Assembly: GCF_035593305.1 (NCBI RefSeq)
Contig: NZ_CP141615.1
Span: forward strand, 2,387,722 to 2,451,721
Direction: 5' to 3'
DNA: 64,000 nucleotides
DNA from: Limnochorda sp. L945t
GTDB lineage: Bacteria > Bacillota > Limnochordia > Limnochordales > Geochordaceae
Part shown: positions 32,670 through 41,435 of the stretch, in pieces
How the letters are laid out: each line of letters begins with the position of its first letter
Numbering within the stretch: position 1 is the stretch's first letter
Position numbers and translations under genes: made by a program
Notes under the pieces: model-generated
Database searches by the model: none
The model's input: only the letters and a program-made list of their open reading frames with translations
Told to the model about the DNA's origin: nothing

Positions 32670-32729
32670 GCGCGCCCCGCAGGAATGGCCGGTCACCGTG
32701 CGAAGTAGCTCCGGCAGGGAGATGCCGTC

Positions 32730-33587
32730 GTGCCGTCGCAGCAATCTGTCTCGGGGCCCGTGGAGGCCATCATCTTCGACATCGGAGACACGCTGTTGGG
32801 GTTTCCCGTGGCGTCCTGGGACGAGGTGGACCGTGCGAGCATCGACGCCCTGCGATCGGCCATGGAGCAGAGCCCTCAGCGCGCCGGGGCGATCGGAGCC
32901 GCGCGGGACGGCCTACCCCCGGATGAAACGCTGCTCGCCCTCTATCGCGAAGTCGTGGAGGCGCTCAACCGGGCAGCCCTGCCGGAGCTCAAGGAGGTGC
33001 CGGCTCGCCGCGTTCTGGAGCAGATGCTGCGCCGCCTCGGGATCACGGCGGGCGACGCCGAGCTCGATCGCCTGGAGCGGGCATGGGCCGCTCCACGGCT
33101 GACCATCCGGCGGCTCTACCCGGAGGTGCCCCGGGTGCTCGCCGGGCTGCGTCGGCACGGGGTCCGCCTCGGCGTCATCTCCAACATCTGGCTGAGCGGC
33201 GGCATCGTCCGCGAGCACCTGGATTCCTTGGGGCTGATGGAGCCTTTCGAGGCGGTGGTGCTCTCTTCGGAGGTCGGCTACGTCAAGCCCCATCCCGTGC
33301 TTTTCTCCATGGCGCTGGAGCAGATGGGCGTGAAGCCGGCTGCCAGCTGGTACGTGGGGGACAACCCCCACGCAGACGTGGCCGGGGCCAAAGCGGTCGG
33401 TATGCGCGCGGCCCTGGTAAAGCGACCGCCGCAACTCCGTTTCCACCCGTCGCCCCCGCCCGACGACCGTCCCTACACCGGGCCTTCGCCGGACCTGGTT
33501 CTTTCGGATCTCACCGGGCTGCTCTCGCTCGTCGAGGGAAGCCGGCCCCTTTCCGAGCGGGCGCCGGGCGTACCGCACGCCGGCTGA
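32730..33587 (+). CDS. HAD superfamily hydrolase
   Basis: A 285-residue haloacid dehalogenase-like phosphatase. Motif I is FDIGDTLLG with the nucleophile Asp, motif II is GVISNIW, motif III is the Lys in EVGYVKPHP, and motif IV is YVGDNPHADVAGAKAVGM. The long helical insert between motifs I and II is a C1-type cap. The family dephosphorylates small metabolites; the substrate is not predictable. Start GTG 32730 has GGGAG eight bases upstream. It follows the PFK-like gene by 60 bases and may share its transcript. Confidence 0.88.
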   Translation: MPSQQSVSGPVEAIIFDIGDTLLGFPVASWDEVDRASIDALRSAMEQSPQRAGAIGAARDGLPPDETLLALYREVVEALNRAALPELKEVPARRVLEQMLRRLGITAGDAELDRLERAWAAPRLTIRRLYPEVPRVLAGLRRHGVRLGVISNIWLSGGIVREHLDSLGLMEPFEAVVLSSEVGYVKPHPVLFSMALEQMGVKPAASWYVGDNPHADVAGAKAVGMRAALVKRPPQLRFHPSPPPDDRPYTGPSPDLVLSDLTGLLSLVEGSRPLSERAPGVPHAG

Positions 33588-33588
33588 C

Positions 33589-33620
33589 GCCGCGGTCCGT
33601 TGACCCCCGGAGACCGCGGC
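33589..33620. terminator. Hairpin after HAD gene, overlapping the kinase promoter
   Basis: GCCGCGGTC (33589-33597) and GACCGCGGC (33612-33620) form a perfect 9-base stem directly after the TGA at 33585-33587. The TTGACC of the next promoter lies in the loop. There is no T-run, so this may end transcription weakly or act as an operator. Confidence 0.4.
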
Positions 33621-33629
33621 CGGTTAAAT
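33600..33629 (+). promoter_or_regulatory. Predicted promoter of the two-component operon
   Basis: TTGACC (33600-33605), an 18-base spacer and TTAAAT (33624-33629) lie about 70 bases before the kinase start. Confidence 0.5.
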
Positions 33630-33700
33630 GAAGATGGGGCCGCGGGCTTCGCGAGTAACGCGGCCCGGTCGTCCAGCAGACCGCGGGGAGCATCGGTCGG

Positions 33701-35656
33701 TTGGCAAGAGCGGGGGCGACGCTCACCGCAAGCGAAGTGGCGTCCAGGCAGGGCCAGCGGGCGCATCGGGCGGAACCGGTGGTGGACCGGCTCCAGCGAC
33801 AGCTTCGCGACTTCTTCTGGGCGCTTCCCCTGGTCGTGACGGGCCTGGCGGCGCTGCACCAGGCGTGGCTGTACGCGGTGCTGCGGAGCCTCGCACCCCG
33901 CTGGCACCCCTGGGCCCAGCTCGCCATCTATGGTCTCACCGGAGTGGTGGTCGCCTGGGTCGGGATGCGTTGGCTGGTCGACGCCGTGGAGCGGCGCGAC
34001 CGGGCAGAGGCTGAGCTGCGCCGGGCGTACGCCGATCTGCAGGTGACACACAGGCAGCTGCTGGCCTTGCACGAGCTCGGCAAGCGCACCGCGTCGGCGG
34101 TCGACGTCCAGGAAGTCCTGACCCTGGCGGCTCGCGTGCCGGTAGAAACCCTGGATGCCAGGGGAACGGCCGTCGTCTACTTCGACCCGGCCCAGTCCCG
34201 AGCCAACCTGGAAGTCACATGGAACTTGAGCGACGCCGCTTCGGCCCGCCTGCGCCGGGTCGTCGACGCCGGGCTCGCGTCGGAGGCCTGCCGGCAGTGC
34301 CAGGCGCTCACCGCCAACATCAACGACCGCTGCCCGTTGCTCGATCCCTTGCGCCCTATCGCGGCAGAGGAAGACATCGGGGGGGTCATCTGCCTGCCCC
34401 TGAGCGTCGGCCAGGATCGGGTCGGGGTGCTGGCGACTTATCTCCGGGCAGGGGAGGCGCCGGACGTCGACAGGGTCCGGATGCTCAACATCCTGGCCAC
34501 CGAACTGGCTCCGGCGCTGGAGGGGGCGCGCCTGCGGTCGCGCCTGGTCGCCTCGGTCAACTCGGCGCGCCAGACCGCCGATACGCCCCAGGACCTCTAC
34601 GGCGTGTTGGATCGCGCCCTGAGCATCATGATGGAGGGGTGGAATGCGGACGCCGGCGCCATCCTCTTGAGCGCCGGAGAGCCGCCGGCGTGGGACGCGC
34701 GCACCCAGCGCAACTTCGGGGAACTGGGTGGTGAGCGCTTCGCCCTGGCTTTGCGCTTGGCCGGACTCGCCCGGGAGCGCCGGGCTCCCGTGGTCATCCC
34801 CCGCATGCGGGCACCGCATGGACTGCGCTCCATCGCCGCCATTCCCCTGGAGGCCGAGGGCCAGGTGCTCGGAGTCGCCGTGATGGCCTCCGAGGTGGAT
34901 GGGCAGTTCGCGCTCCACCAGACCGACGTGCTGGAGGCGCTGGGCGCCAACCTGGCGCTCGTCATCCGCAACGCCCAGCTCTACCACCGGTTGAGGGAGA
35001 TGGCGGTGCTCGAGGAGCGGTATCGGATTTCCCGGGAAATCCACGACGGGCTCGCCCAGACGTTGGGCTACCTCGGGCTCCAGGTGGACCGGGTCCGAAG
35101 CTTGCTCCAGAGGGGCCAGTACCACGACGCCGCCCAGGAGGTGGGCGCACTCCACGAGGTGATCCGTGAGGCGTACCTGGACGTGAGGGAGACGATCGAT
35201 CACCTCCGGGTCAGCGCCGAGGGAGAAGGAGGCATCGTGGGAGCTCTCGAGCGCCTGGCCCGGGACTTCACCCAACGCTCCGGCATCACGGTGCGGACCC
35301 GGCTGGAGGCCAAAGACGCCTCCCTTGCTCCCGAGGTCGAGCTGCACCTGCTGCGGATCGCCCAGGAGGCCCTCACCAACGTCCGCAAGCACTCAGGGGC
35401 ACGGCACGTCGAGATGGGCCTCACCCGCGACGAGCGCTTTGTCGAGCTCAGCATCGCCGACGCAGGCCGCGGCTTCGACCCGGCGGCCCTGCCTCCTTCT
35501 CACCATCACGGCCTTGCTTCCATGCGAGAGCGCGCGGCCATCTGCGGCGGGCAGCTCAGCATCGTGACCGGACCCGGCAAGGGGACGCGCGTCGTCGTCC
35601 GCATGCCGACGATGGGAGGCCACAGCGATGGCAGTACGCGTGCTCGTCGCGGATGA
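33701..35656 (+). CDS. NarL-type sensor histidine kinase with two GAF domains
   Basis: A 651-residue membrane sensor. Two membrane helices (about 38-60 and 69-92) are followed by a short coiled coil, GAF domain one (about 125-265, with a CRQCQALTANINDRC cluster of Cys residues) and GAF domain two (about 285-440). A HisKA_3 dimerisation helix with the phospho-acceptor His in SREIHDGLAQTLGYL and an HATPase_c domain (EALTNVRKHSGARHVE, then DAGRGFD and HHGLASMRERA) complete it. The three cysteines of the first GAF (C-x2-C-x8-C) could bind haem or an iron-sulfur cluster. TTG 33701 has GGGGAG ten bases upstream. It overlaps its response regulator by 29 bases. Confidence 0.9.
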   Translation: MARAGATLTASEVASRQGQRAHRAEPVVDRLQRQLRDFFWALPLVVTGLAALHQAWLYAVLRSLAPRWHPWAQLAIYGLTGVVVAWVGMRWLVDAVERRDRAEAELRRAYADLQVTHRQLLALHELGKRTASAVDVQEVLTLAARVPVETLDARGTAVVYFDPAQSRANLEVTWNLSDAASARLRRVVDAGLASEACRQCQALTANINDRCPLLDPLRPIAAEEDIGGVICLPLSVGQDRVGVLATYLRAGEAPDVDRVRMLNILATELAPALEGARLRSRLVASVNSARQTADTPQDLYGVLDRALSIMMEGWNADAGAILLSAGEPPAWDARTQRNFGELGGERFALALRLAGLARERRAPVVIPRMRAPHGLRSIAAIPLEAEGQVLGVAVMASEVDGQFALHQTDVLEALGANLALVIRNAQLYHRLREMAVLEERYRISREIHDGLAQTLGYLGLQVDRVRSLLQRGQYHDAAQEVGALHEVIREAYLDVRETIDHLRVSAEGEGGIVGALERLARDFTQRSGITVRTRLEAKDASLAPEVELHLLRIAQEALTNVRKHSGARHVEMGLTRDERFVELSIADAGRGFDPAALPPSHHHGLASMRERAAICGGQLSIVTGPGKGTRVVVRMPTMGGHSDGSTRARRG

Positions 35657-36296
35657 CCATGCCCTTTTCCGCGAGGGCCTGCGCCGCATCCTGGCGAGCT
35701 ACCCCGATATCGAGGTCGTAGCCACCGCCGCCAACGGCCGCGAGGCGGTGGAGATGGCCGGCCGCTTGCGCCCGGACGTCGTGTTGATGGACGTCCGCAT
35801 GCCAGAGATGGGGGGGGTCCAGGCCACCGCCTCGATCCGGACGGCGCTCCCGGACAGCCAGGTGATCGTCCTCACCGTCTCCGACCAGGACGAGGACCTG
35901 TTCGGCGCCATCCGTGCGGGGGCTCGAGGGTATCTGCTGAAGAACGTGGGGGAAGAGGAACTGGTCGAGGCGATCCGCCGTGTGAGCCAGGGAGAGGCGA
36001 TGCTCTCCCCCTCCCTGGCGGTCCGCCTCCTGGACGAGATGGCAGGGCGCAGGGAATCCGGCCCTGAAGACGCGCAAGGGCTCACGCAGCGGGAGTCCGA
36101 GATCCTCGCCCTGGCCAGTCAAGGGCTCACCAACCGGGAGATCGCGGATCGCCTCCACCTTTCCATCCACACCGTGAAGACCCACGTCCGTCACATTCTG
36201 GACAAGCTCCACGTGCGCAACCGCGCCCAGGCCGCCGCCCTGGCATCCGGTGGAGCGCCGCCTCCGCGTCCCGACAGGCGTAATCCATCCGGGTGA
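35628..36296 (+). CDS. NarL/FixJ-type response regulator
   Basis: A 222-residue regulator with an N-terminal receiver domain (VLVADDHALFREG acid pair, the phospho-Asp in VVLMDVRMPEMGG, and the Lys in GYLLKN) and a C-terminal LuxR-type helix-turn-helix (LTQRESEILALASQGLTNREIA and the HTVKTHVRHILDKL recognition helix). It is partnered with the overlapping kinase. Its position just before the cytochrome oxidase genes suggests it may control respiration in response to oxygen or redox state, which is inference. Confidence 0.93.
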   Translation: MAVRVLVADDHALFREGLRRILASYPDIEVVATAANGREAVEMAGRLRPDVVLMDVRMPEMGGVQATASIRTALPDSQVIVLTVSDQDEDLFGAIRAGARGYLLKNVGEEELVEAIRRVSQGEAMLSPSLAVRLLDEMAGRRESGPEDAQGLTQRESEILALASQGLTNREIADRLHLSIHTVKTHVRHILDKLHVRNRAQAAALASGGAPPPRPDRRNPSG

Positions 36297-36460
36297 TGCC
36301 GGCCCGCTCGCCCGCTCTCTTGACGCTCGCCCCTCCGTATGAGTCTGGCAGATGGCCAAATGGCCCGAACGCGTGATGGCGCCTCGGGTCGATGCGCTGC
36401 TTTAATCGGTAGTAGACAATGGGAGCGATTACGAGCAGCGTCGCCGGGCGAGGACGACAC

Positions 36461-37117
36461 GTGCCGTGGTATGCATGGCCCCCCGGCTTGGTACTGGCGG
36501 GGCTGGCCTGGTTCGCGCTGGCCCGGCCGTTGACGGTGGCGCCCCGTCTGGGGGTGGCGCCCGTGTTCGAACTGATCGACCAGCAGGGCCGTACGGTCAC
36601 CCACCGGGCTTTCGAGGGCCGGCCGGTGCTCTACTCCTTCTTCCCCGCCTCGGCGGAAGACGCCACGGCCGTCACGATGGCGAGGCAACTGCAGGCCCTG
36701 CAGCGCCGGCTCTCGCAGGATGCGGATCGGCGGGAGCGGCTCCGCCTCGTCACGGTGAGCGTGCGTCCGGAGCACGACGACCCGGCCAGGCTTGCCGCGT
36801 TCGCCCGGCGGCTCGATGCGGACCCGTCCATCTGGCAGTTCCTGACCGGCCCGGGCCTGGCGGTCAAGCTCATGGTCGGCACGGGATTCGGGGTTTACTA
36901 CGACGCCCGCGCGCAGGCGCCCGCCGGGGTGGTCTACGACCCGCGCTACGTCCTGGTCGACGGGCAGGGGCTCATCCGCGGTATCTACTCCGGGCCCCGG
37001 CTCGACGCCGAGAGGCTCCTGCGCGACCTCGACCTGGTGCTGCAAGAGGCTCGGGCAGAGGGAGCAGCCCGGCTCGCATACGAGGCTGCCCACCTCTTCC
37101 TCTGCTACCCGCGCTGA
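36461..37117 (+). CDS. Sco1/SenC-like protein lacking the copper-binding cysteines
   Basis: A 218-residue membrane-anchored thioredoxin-fold protein, first in the ba3 oxidase operon where Sco copper chaperones usually lie. After an N-terminal helix (PGLVLAGLAWFALA) it has FELIDQQGRTVTHRAFEGRPVLYSFF, the start of the fold, then LRLVTVSVRPEHDDP and VLVDGQGLIRGIYSG. The CxxxC copper motif expected after SFF reads PASAED, and the later copper His is absent. The only Cys is four residues from the C-terminus. It is therefore unlikely to load CuA by the standard mechanism. GTG 36461 has GAGGA six bases upstream; ATG 36419 lacks one. Confidence 0.75.
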   Translation: MPWYAWPPGLVLAGLAWFALARPLTVAPRLGVAPVFELIDQQGRTVTHRAFEGRPVLYSFFPASAEDATAVTMARQLQALQRRLSQDADRRERLRLVTVSVRPEHDDPARLAAFARRLDADPSIWQFLTGPGLAVKLMVGTGFGVYYDARAQAPAGVVYDPRYVLVDGQGLIRGIYSGPRLDAERLLRDLDLVLQEARAEGAARLAYEAAHLFLCYPR

Positions 37118-37177
37118 TGGCGGGGCGCACGCCCGGTGAGCCCCGGCGTGCGACAACTGAAGGGGGGCGAACGCACG

Positions 37178-37378
37178 ATGGCAGCGACCACTCCGAAGCA
37201 CGACGCCGCCCAAGAACCGGCCGCTGCTGCGGCGACCGAGGTAAGGCAGCGGCCGGCGGCGCCGGAGGAGGTCGTCGAGGAACACCCCAGGGGAGCCATG
37301 TTGGCCACCCTCCTCTACCTGCTGGCAATCGTGGGTGCCTGGGCGTACATGTACGCGAATCTGCTGAGCCGGGGGTGA
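37178..37378 (+). CDS. Cytochrome c oxidase subunit IIa-like single-helix protein
   Basis: A 66-residue protein with an Ala/Glu/Pro-rich N-terminus and one C-terminal membrane helix, PRGAMLATLLYLLAIVGAWAYMYANLL, ending SRG. This matches the small subunit IIa (CoxIIa) of ba3-type oxidases, which supplies the helix missing from the shortened subunit II. It lies nine bases before subunit II. A strong GGGGGG ribosome-binding site precedes ATG 37178. Confidence 0.82.
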   Translation: MAATTPKHDAAQEPAAAAATEVRQRPAAPEEVVEEHPRGAMLATLLYLLAIVGAWAYMYANLLSRG

Positions 37379-37387
37379 AAGCAGGCC

Positions 37388-37855
37388 ATGTACATCGAGC
37401 TGTACGAGAAGCGCTGGATGGTCCTGACGGGGGTCGCGCTGGCCGTCATGTTCCTGGCCATCGTAGGATCGGTCTTCGGGGCGGGCATCCAGGTGCCCGG
37501 CGTTTACGGCCAGGTCAACCCTGCCCGGCTTCCCAACACCCCTCCCTTCGATCAGCCGGGCGTGCGCCAGCTTGGCCCGGGACGCTACGAAGCCACCGTC
37601 ATCGCGCACATCTGGGCTTACTCCCCCAATGAGATCCGGGTACCCGCCGGTGCCACGGTCACCTTCAACCTGACGAGCCGGGACGTCATCCACGGCTTCC
37701 GCATCGAGGGCACCAACGTCAATACCATGGTGATCCCCGGCCAGATCGCCCGGGTGACCCATACCTTCAAGAAGCCCGGGACGTACCTCTTCTTGTGCCA
37801 CGAGTACTGCGGCGTCGGGCACCAGAACATGTTCGGGCGGGTCATCGTCGAGTGA
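37388..37855 (+). CDS. cbaB: ba3-type cytochrome c oxidase subunit II
   Basis: A 155-residue subunit with a single N-terminal membrane helix ([20 protein letters not shown]) and a cupredoxin domain carrying the binuclear CuA site: a first His in DVIHGF and the cluster [12 protein letters not shown] with both Cys, the His and the Met. The single helix, not two, is diagnostic of the ba3 (type B) haem-copper oxidases. It accepts electrons from cytochrome c on the outer face. It is followed by subunit I. Confidence 0.93.
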   Translation: MYIELYEKRWMVLTGVALAVMFLAIVGSVFGAGIQVPGVYGQVNPARLPNTPPFDQPGVRQLGPGRYEATVIAHIWAYSPNEIRVPAGATVTFNLTSRDVIHGFRIEGTNVNTMVIPGQIARVTHTFKKPGTYLFLCHEYCGVGHQNMFGRVIVE

Positions 37856-37914
37856 GAGGGTTTGGTACAGAGACGGGCAGAGCGCTTGCTGCCCGGGAAC
37901 GGAGGTCGACGGTC

Positions 37915-39546
37915 GTGTCACAACCGGAGCGCCGCCTCGTGGCCTGGTTCCTGTACGTGGCCATGCTGGCGCTGTCCATCGGGGCCACGCTGGGGCCCTT
38001 CCAGGCGCTGGAGCACGCGGGCATCAACCTGTACCCGTACCTCGCCCCCTTCATCCGCTCCTACTACCAGGGGCTGAGCATCCACGGGGTCTTCAACGTG
38101 CTCGTGTGGACCACGTTCTTCATCAGCGGCTTCCTCACGTTCGCCACGATGAGCGGCCTCAAGCACCCCCTTTACAGCCTCAAGCTGGGTTGGATCACGT
38201 TCTGGATCATGATCGCCGGCATCGGCCTCACCGGGTGGGCCCTTTTCAGCGATAACGCGACGGTCATGTTCACGAGCTACCCGCCTCTCAAAGCTCACCC
38301 TGCCTACTACCTCGGGTTGACGCTGGTCGTCGTGGGCACGTGGCTGGTCTCGGCCAACATCTTCCTCACCTACCGGGCCTGGCGCCGTGATCACCCCACG
38401 GAGCGCACGCCGCTTGCGACCTTCGGAGCCCTCGCCACGTTCGTCATGTGGGACATCGCGAGCCTCGGGATCGCAGCCGAGTTCCTGACACTGCTCATCC
38501 CCGCCTCGTTCGGGATCACGCAAGGTACCGACCCGCTGCTGGCACGGGCCTTCTTCTGGTTCACCGGGCACCCCATCGTCTACTTCTGGCTCCTGCCGGC
38601 CTACGTCTCCTGGTACGCCATGGTGCCCAAGCAGGCAGGCGGTAAGCTGTTCAGCGATCCGCTGGCCAGGCTGGCGCTGGTCTTGTTCATCCCCTTCTCC
38701 ATACCGGTAGGGCTGCATCACCAGTTCACCGACCCCGGCATCTCCGAGGCCTGGAAGATGGTACACGCGGCCCTGACCTTCGTGGTCTTCTTCCCGAGCG
38801 CCCTCACCGCGTTCACCCTGCTGGCCTCCCTCGAAAACGCCGGCCGCGCCCGGGGAGGGCGAGGCTGGTTCGGGTGGTTCTTCAAGCTGCGCTGGGACGA
38901 CCCGGCAGTGGCGGCGCAGGTGCTGGCCATGCTGCTGTTCGCCGCAGGGGGCGTGAGCGGGATCATCAACGCCTCCTACGACCTCAACCTGATGGTGCAC
39001 AACACGGCGTGGGTGCCCGGGCACTTCCACCTGACGGTGGGATCGGGCGTCACCCTTACGTTCATGGGGATCTCCTACTGGCTCATCCCGTATCTCACCG
39101 GCCGCAAGCTGTGGAGCCGGCGGGTGGCGCTGTGGCAGGCCTGGACGTGGTTCGCCGGGATGCTGTTGTTGGGGCGAGGGCTTCACTGGCTGGGCCTGCT
39201 CGGGGCGCCCCGGCGGACCATGCTGGGAGCCGCGGCCTATCGGGCGCTCAACCCCGAGTGGGGGCTGCCGTCGCTGCTGGTGGGTGTCGGCGGCGGCATC
39301 CTGGCGGTGAGCCTCTACCTCTATCTGGTCGAGATGGCGGCCACGATCTGGTTCTCCAGGGAGCCGGCCGACATCGAGGTACCGGAGGCGGAGGCCGTCT
39401 CCGGACCCGAGCACGCGCCCTTCCTGCTCGAGCGCTGGCGGGTCTGGATCGGCGCCGCCGTCGTCCTTACGGCCATCGGCTACGTGCCGACGGTGGTCCA
39501 GCTCCTCGCCCACTTCAACCCGGTGGCATCGCTCCGGGTCTGGTAG
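37915..39546 (+). CDS. cbaA: ba3-type cytochrome c oxidase subunit I
   Basis: The 543-residue catalytic subunit of a B-type haem-copper oxidase, which reduces O2 to water and pumps protons. Haem and CuB ligands are visible: the low-spin His in [24 protein letters not shown] with the CuB His and cross-linked Tyr, the GLHHQF pair on CuB, and the [16 protein letters not shown] haem pair. About 13-14 membrane helices are present. GTG 37915 with GGAGG nine bases upstream is chosen. No subunit III is present, as expected for this type. Confidence 0.95.
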   Translation: MSQPERRLVAWFLYVAMLALSIGATLGPFQALEHAGINLYPYLAPFIRSYYQGLSIHGVFNVLVWTTFFISGFLTFATMSGLKHPLYSLKLGWITFWIMIAGIGLTGWALFSDNATVMFTSYPPLKAHPAYYLGLTLVVVGTWLVSANIFLTYRAWRRDHPTERTPLATFGALATFVMWDIASLGIAAEFLTLLIPASFGITQGTDPLLARAFFWFTGHPIVYFWLLPAYVSWYAMVPKQAGGKLFSDPLARLALVLFIPFSIPVGLHHQFTDPGISEAWKMVHAALTFVVFFPSALTAFTLLASLENAGRARGGRGWFGWFFKLRWDDPAVAAQVLAMLLFAAGGVSGIINASYDLNLMVHNTAWVPGHFHLTVGSGVTLTFMGISYWLIPYLTGRKLWSRRVALWQAWTWFAGMLLLGRGLHWLGLLGAPRRTMLGAAAYRALNPEWGLPSLLVGVGGGILAVSLYLYLVEMAATIWFSREPADIEVPEAEAVSGPEHAPFLLERWRVWIGAAVVLTAIGYVPTVVQLLAHFNPVASLRVW

Positions 39547-39573
39547 GTCCCGGGCAGCCGGAGCCCGGGTGGT

Positions 39574-39613
39574 GGCCATGCCGGCCCGCCGTCTGCAGCG
39601 GGCCGGCATGGCC
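39574..39613. terminator. Bidirectional 16-base-pair hairpin between convergent genes
   Basis: Bases 39574-39589 are perfectly complementary to 39598-39613 around an 8-base loop. It lies between the convergent stops of oxidase subunit I and the HD-GYP gene, so it can serve both transcripts. No long T-run flanks it. Confidence 0.65.
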
Positions 39614-39617
39614 GCCC

Positions 39618-41405
39618 TCACGTGCCGCTGGCAGGGCCTGGGAGATGGCGATGGTCGCCCATGCCGGCCTGCCCGGCCTGGATCACCCGCAAGAACGCCT
39701 GGACGACCTCGGGGTCGAACTGCGACCCCGAGTTGCGCACGATCTCCTCGACGGCCTGGTCCGCCGGGATGGGGGGCCGGTAAGGCCTCCAGGAGGTCAT
39801 CGCGTCGTAGGCGTCCGCCACGGCGAAGATGCGAGCGATGATGGGAATGCGCTCTGCCTGCAGGCCCATGGGGTAGCCGCGCCCGTCGTAGCGCTCGTGA
39901 TGGTGCAGCACCACGGTGGCGCCGTCTCTCAGGAACTGGATCCCCTCCAGCACGCGGAAGCCCAGCAAAGGATGCTGCCGCATGATCTCCCACTCCCGGT
40001 CGTCGAGCGGGCCCCTCTTGTGGAGGATGTTGTCCGGGATCCCGATCTTCCCGATGTCGTGGAGAAGCCCTCCCCGGTAAAGCGCCTGCAGGGCGTAGGT
40101 GGGCAGCCCCATCTCGCGGGCGATCGCAAGCGCGAGCGCGGCCACCCTGCGCGAGTGGCCCTCGGTATCCCGATCCCGCACGTCGAGAGCCGCGGTGAGC
40201 GCCTCGAGCGTGTCGTCGTACGCCCGCTCCAGGGCCGCGAAGAGCCTCGCGTTGCGAATGGCGGCGGTCGACTGCTGGGCCAGCGCCACCAACCAGTCGA
40301 CGGCGCCCCGATCCAGCAGGCCGGGCTCCTTGCGCCAGACCACCAGGCCCCCGACCATCTCCTCGCCGGAGGCCATGGGCACCGCCAGAATCGAGCGGAA
40401 GCCCTGAGGCCGGGTGAGGTGCAAGAAGGCGTAGCCCGGCTCGCTCTCCACGTCGGCGACCTGTACGGGCCGCCGCTCGGCCACCGCACGGCCGATGGCC
40501 CCGTCGCCGGGGCGCACGCGGGCCCGCCGGATACCCTCGACGAAGGCGTCCTCGACCCCGTGGCTGGCCGTGACGGCCAGCACCCCCTCCTGGGGATCGT
40601 ATTCGAAGACGGCGCCGGCATCCGACCCGGTCAGTTCGGCGGCGTACCGGGCCACGGTGCGCAATACCTGGGCAGGGTCGAGGCTGGAGGCGATCTCCAT
40701 GCCGATCTCCTGAAAGGCCTTGAGCTGCCGATACGCGACGGACACGCGGTCGTACATCTGCTGGAGCTCCTCTGCTCGCCGGCGGGTTTCGTCGAACAGG
40801 CGCGCCCCTCCGAGCGCCAGGCTCGCCTGATACGAGAACGCGGTCAACGCCCGCACCTCCCAGGTGCGGTACCGGCGGACCCGCCGGTGGTATACGGCCA
40901 GTACGGCTACGGTGCGGCCATCGAGCACCATCGGAAACAGCCCGATGGTACGGATCCCCTCCGCCCGGGCGAGCTCCGCCAGGCGCGGCCACCGTTCGAG
41001 GCGCCTCGCATCGAGGATCACCGCCGGCCGCCCCGTGCGCACCACCCGGCCGCCCGGCACGAGGTGGCTCACCCGGCTGACCGCGGCGGTGTACGTGTCC
41101 GAAACCCCCTCCGACCAGGCGCACCGGATGGTGCCGCCTTCATCGACGGTGAAGACGGCCGCCCCGTCGGCACCCAAGAGCGAGATCGCCTGGCTCGTCA
41201 GCAGCCGGTGGGTAGCGGGCTCATCCCGGATGGTATCGATTCCACGGACGGCGTCGAGCAGACGCTTCCATGCGCGTGAAGCGGGGAGGTCGGCGACCCG
41301 GCGGGCGGCGCCCGGCTTTGCAGCGCGCTGGGACACGGAAGCAGGCTCCGCCGCCGGCCGCAGGCGCCGGGGCGGCTTCGGAGGCTGCGGCTGTTGTGAG
41401 TCCAT
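39618..41405 (-). CDS. Tandem-GAF HD-GYP phosphodiesterase
   Basis: A 595-residue protein with two GAF sensor domains (about 60-200 and 235-385) and a C-terminal HD-GYP domain (about 400-570). The catalytic set is complete: GHSRRVAAL, HDIGKIGIPD and HHERYDGRGYP. HD-GYP enzymes hydrolyse cyclic di-GMP or related dinucleotides, so this probably lowers second-messenger levels in response to a ligand bound by the GAF domains. It follows the MurE-like gene by 30 bases on the same strand. Confidence 0.92.
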   Translation of the reverse strand: MDSQQPQPPKPPRRLRPAAEPASVSQRAAKPGAARRVADLPASRAWKRLLDAVRGIDTIRDEPATHRLLTSQAISLLGADGAAVFTVDEGGTIRCAWSEGVSDTYTAAVSRVSHLVPGGRVVRTGRPAVILDARRLERWPRLAELARAEGIRTIGLFPMVLDGRTVAVLAVYHRRVRRYRTWEVRALTAFSYQASLALGGARLFDETRRRAEELQQMYDRVSVAYRQLKAFQEIGMEIASSLDPAQVLRTVARYAAELTGSDAGAVFEYDPQEGVLAVTASHGVEDAFVEGIRRARVRPGDGAIGRAVAERRPVQVADVESEPGYAFLHLTRPQGFRSILAVPMASGEEMVGGLVVWRKEPGLLDRGAVDWLVALAQQSTAAIRNARLFAALERAYDDTLEALTAALDVRDRDTEGHSRRVAALALAIAREMGLPTYALQALYRGGLLHDIGKIGIPDNILHKRGPLDDREWEIMRQHPLLGFRVLEGIQFLRDGATVVLHHHERYDGRGYPMGLQAERIPIIARIFAVADAYDAMTSWRPYRPPIPADQAVEEIVRNSGSQFDPEVVQAFLRVIQAGQAGMGDHRHLPGPASGT

Positions 41406-41435
41406 AGTTCCCGTCCCCTGCAGCGATTGGAGGCT

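Noticed and set aside
37918-41124. A 1068-codon open frame on the minus strand
   Set aside because: It runs antisense through cbaA and in an alternative frame through the HD-GYP gene, both unmistakable. Its composition is Arg/Gly/Ala/Pro/Asp-rich, as expected for shadow frames in high-GC DNA.
38874-41279. An 801-codon open frame on the plus strand
   Set aside because: It covers the end of cbaA and the antisense of the HD-GYP gene. No recognisable domain, and the composition is typical of a shadow frame.
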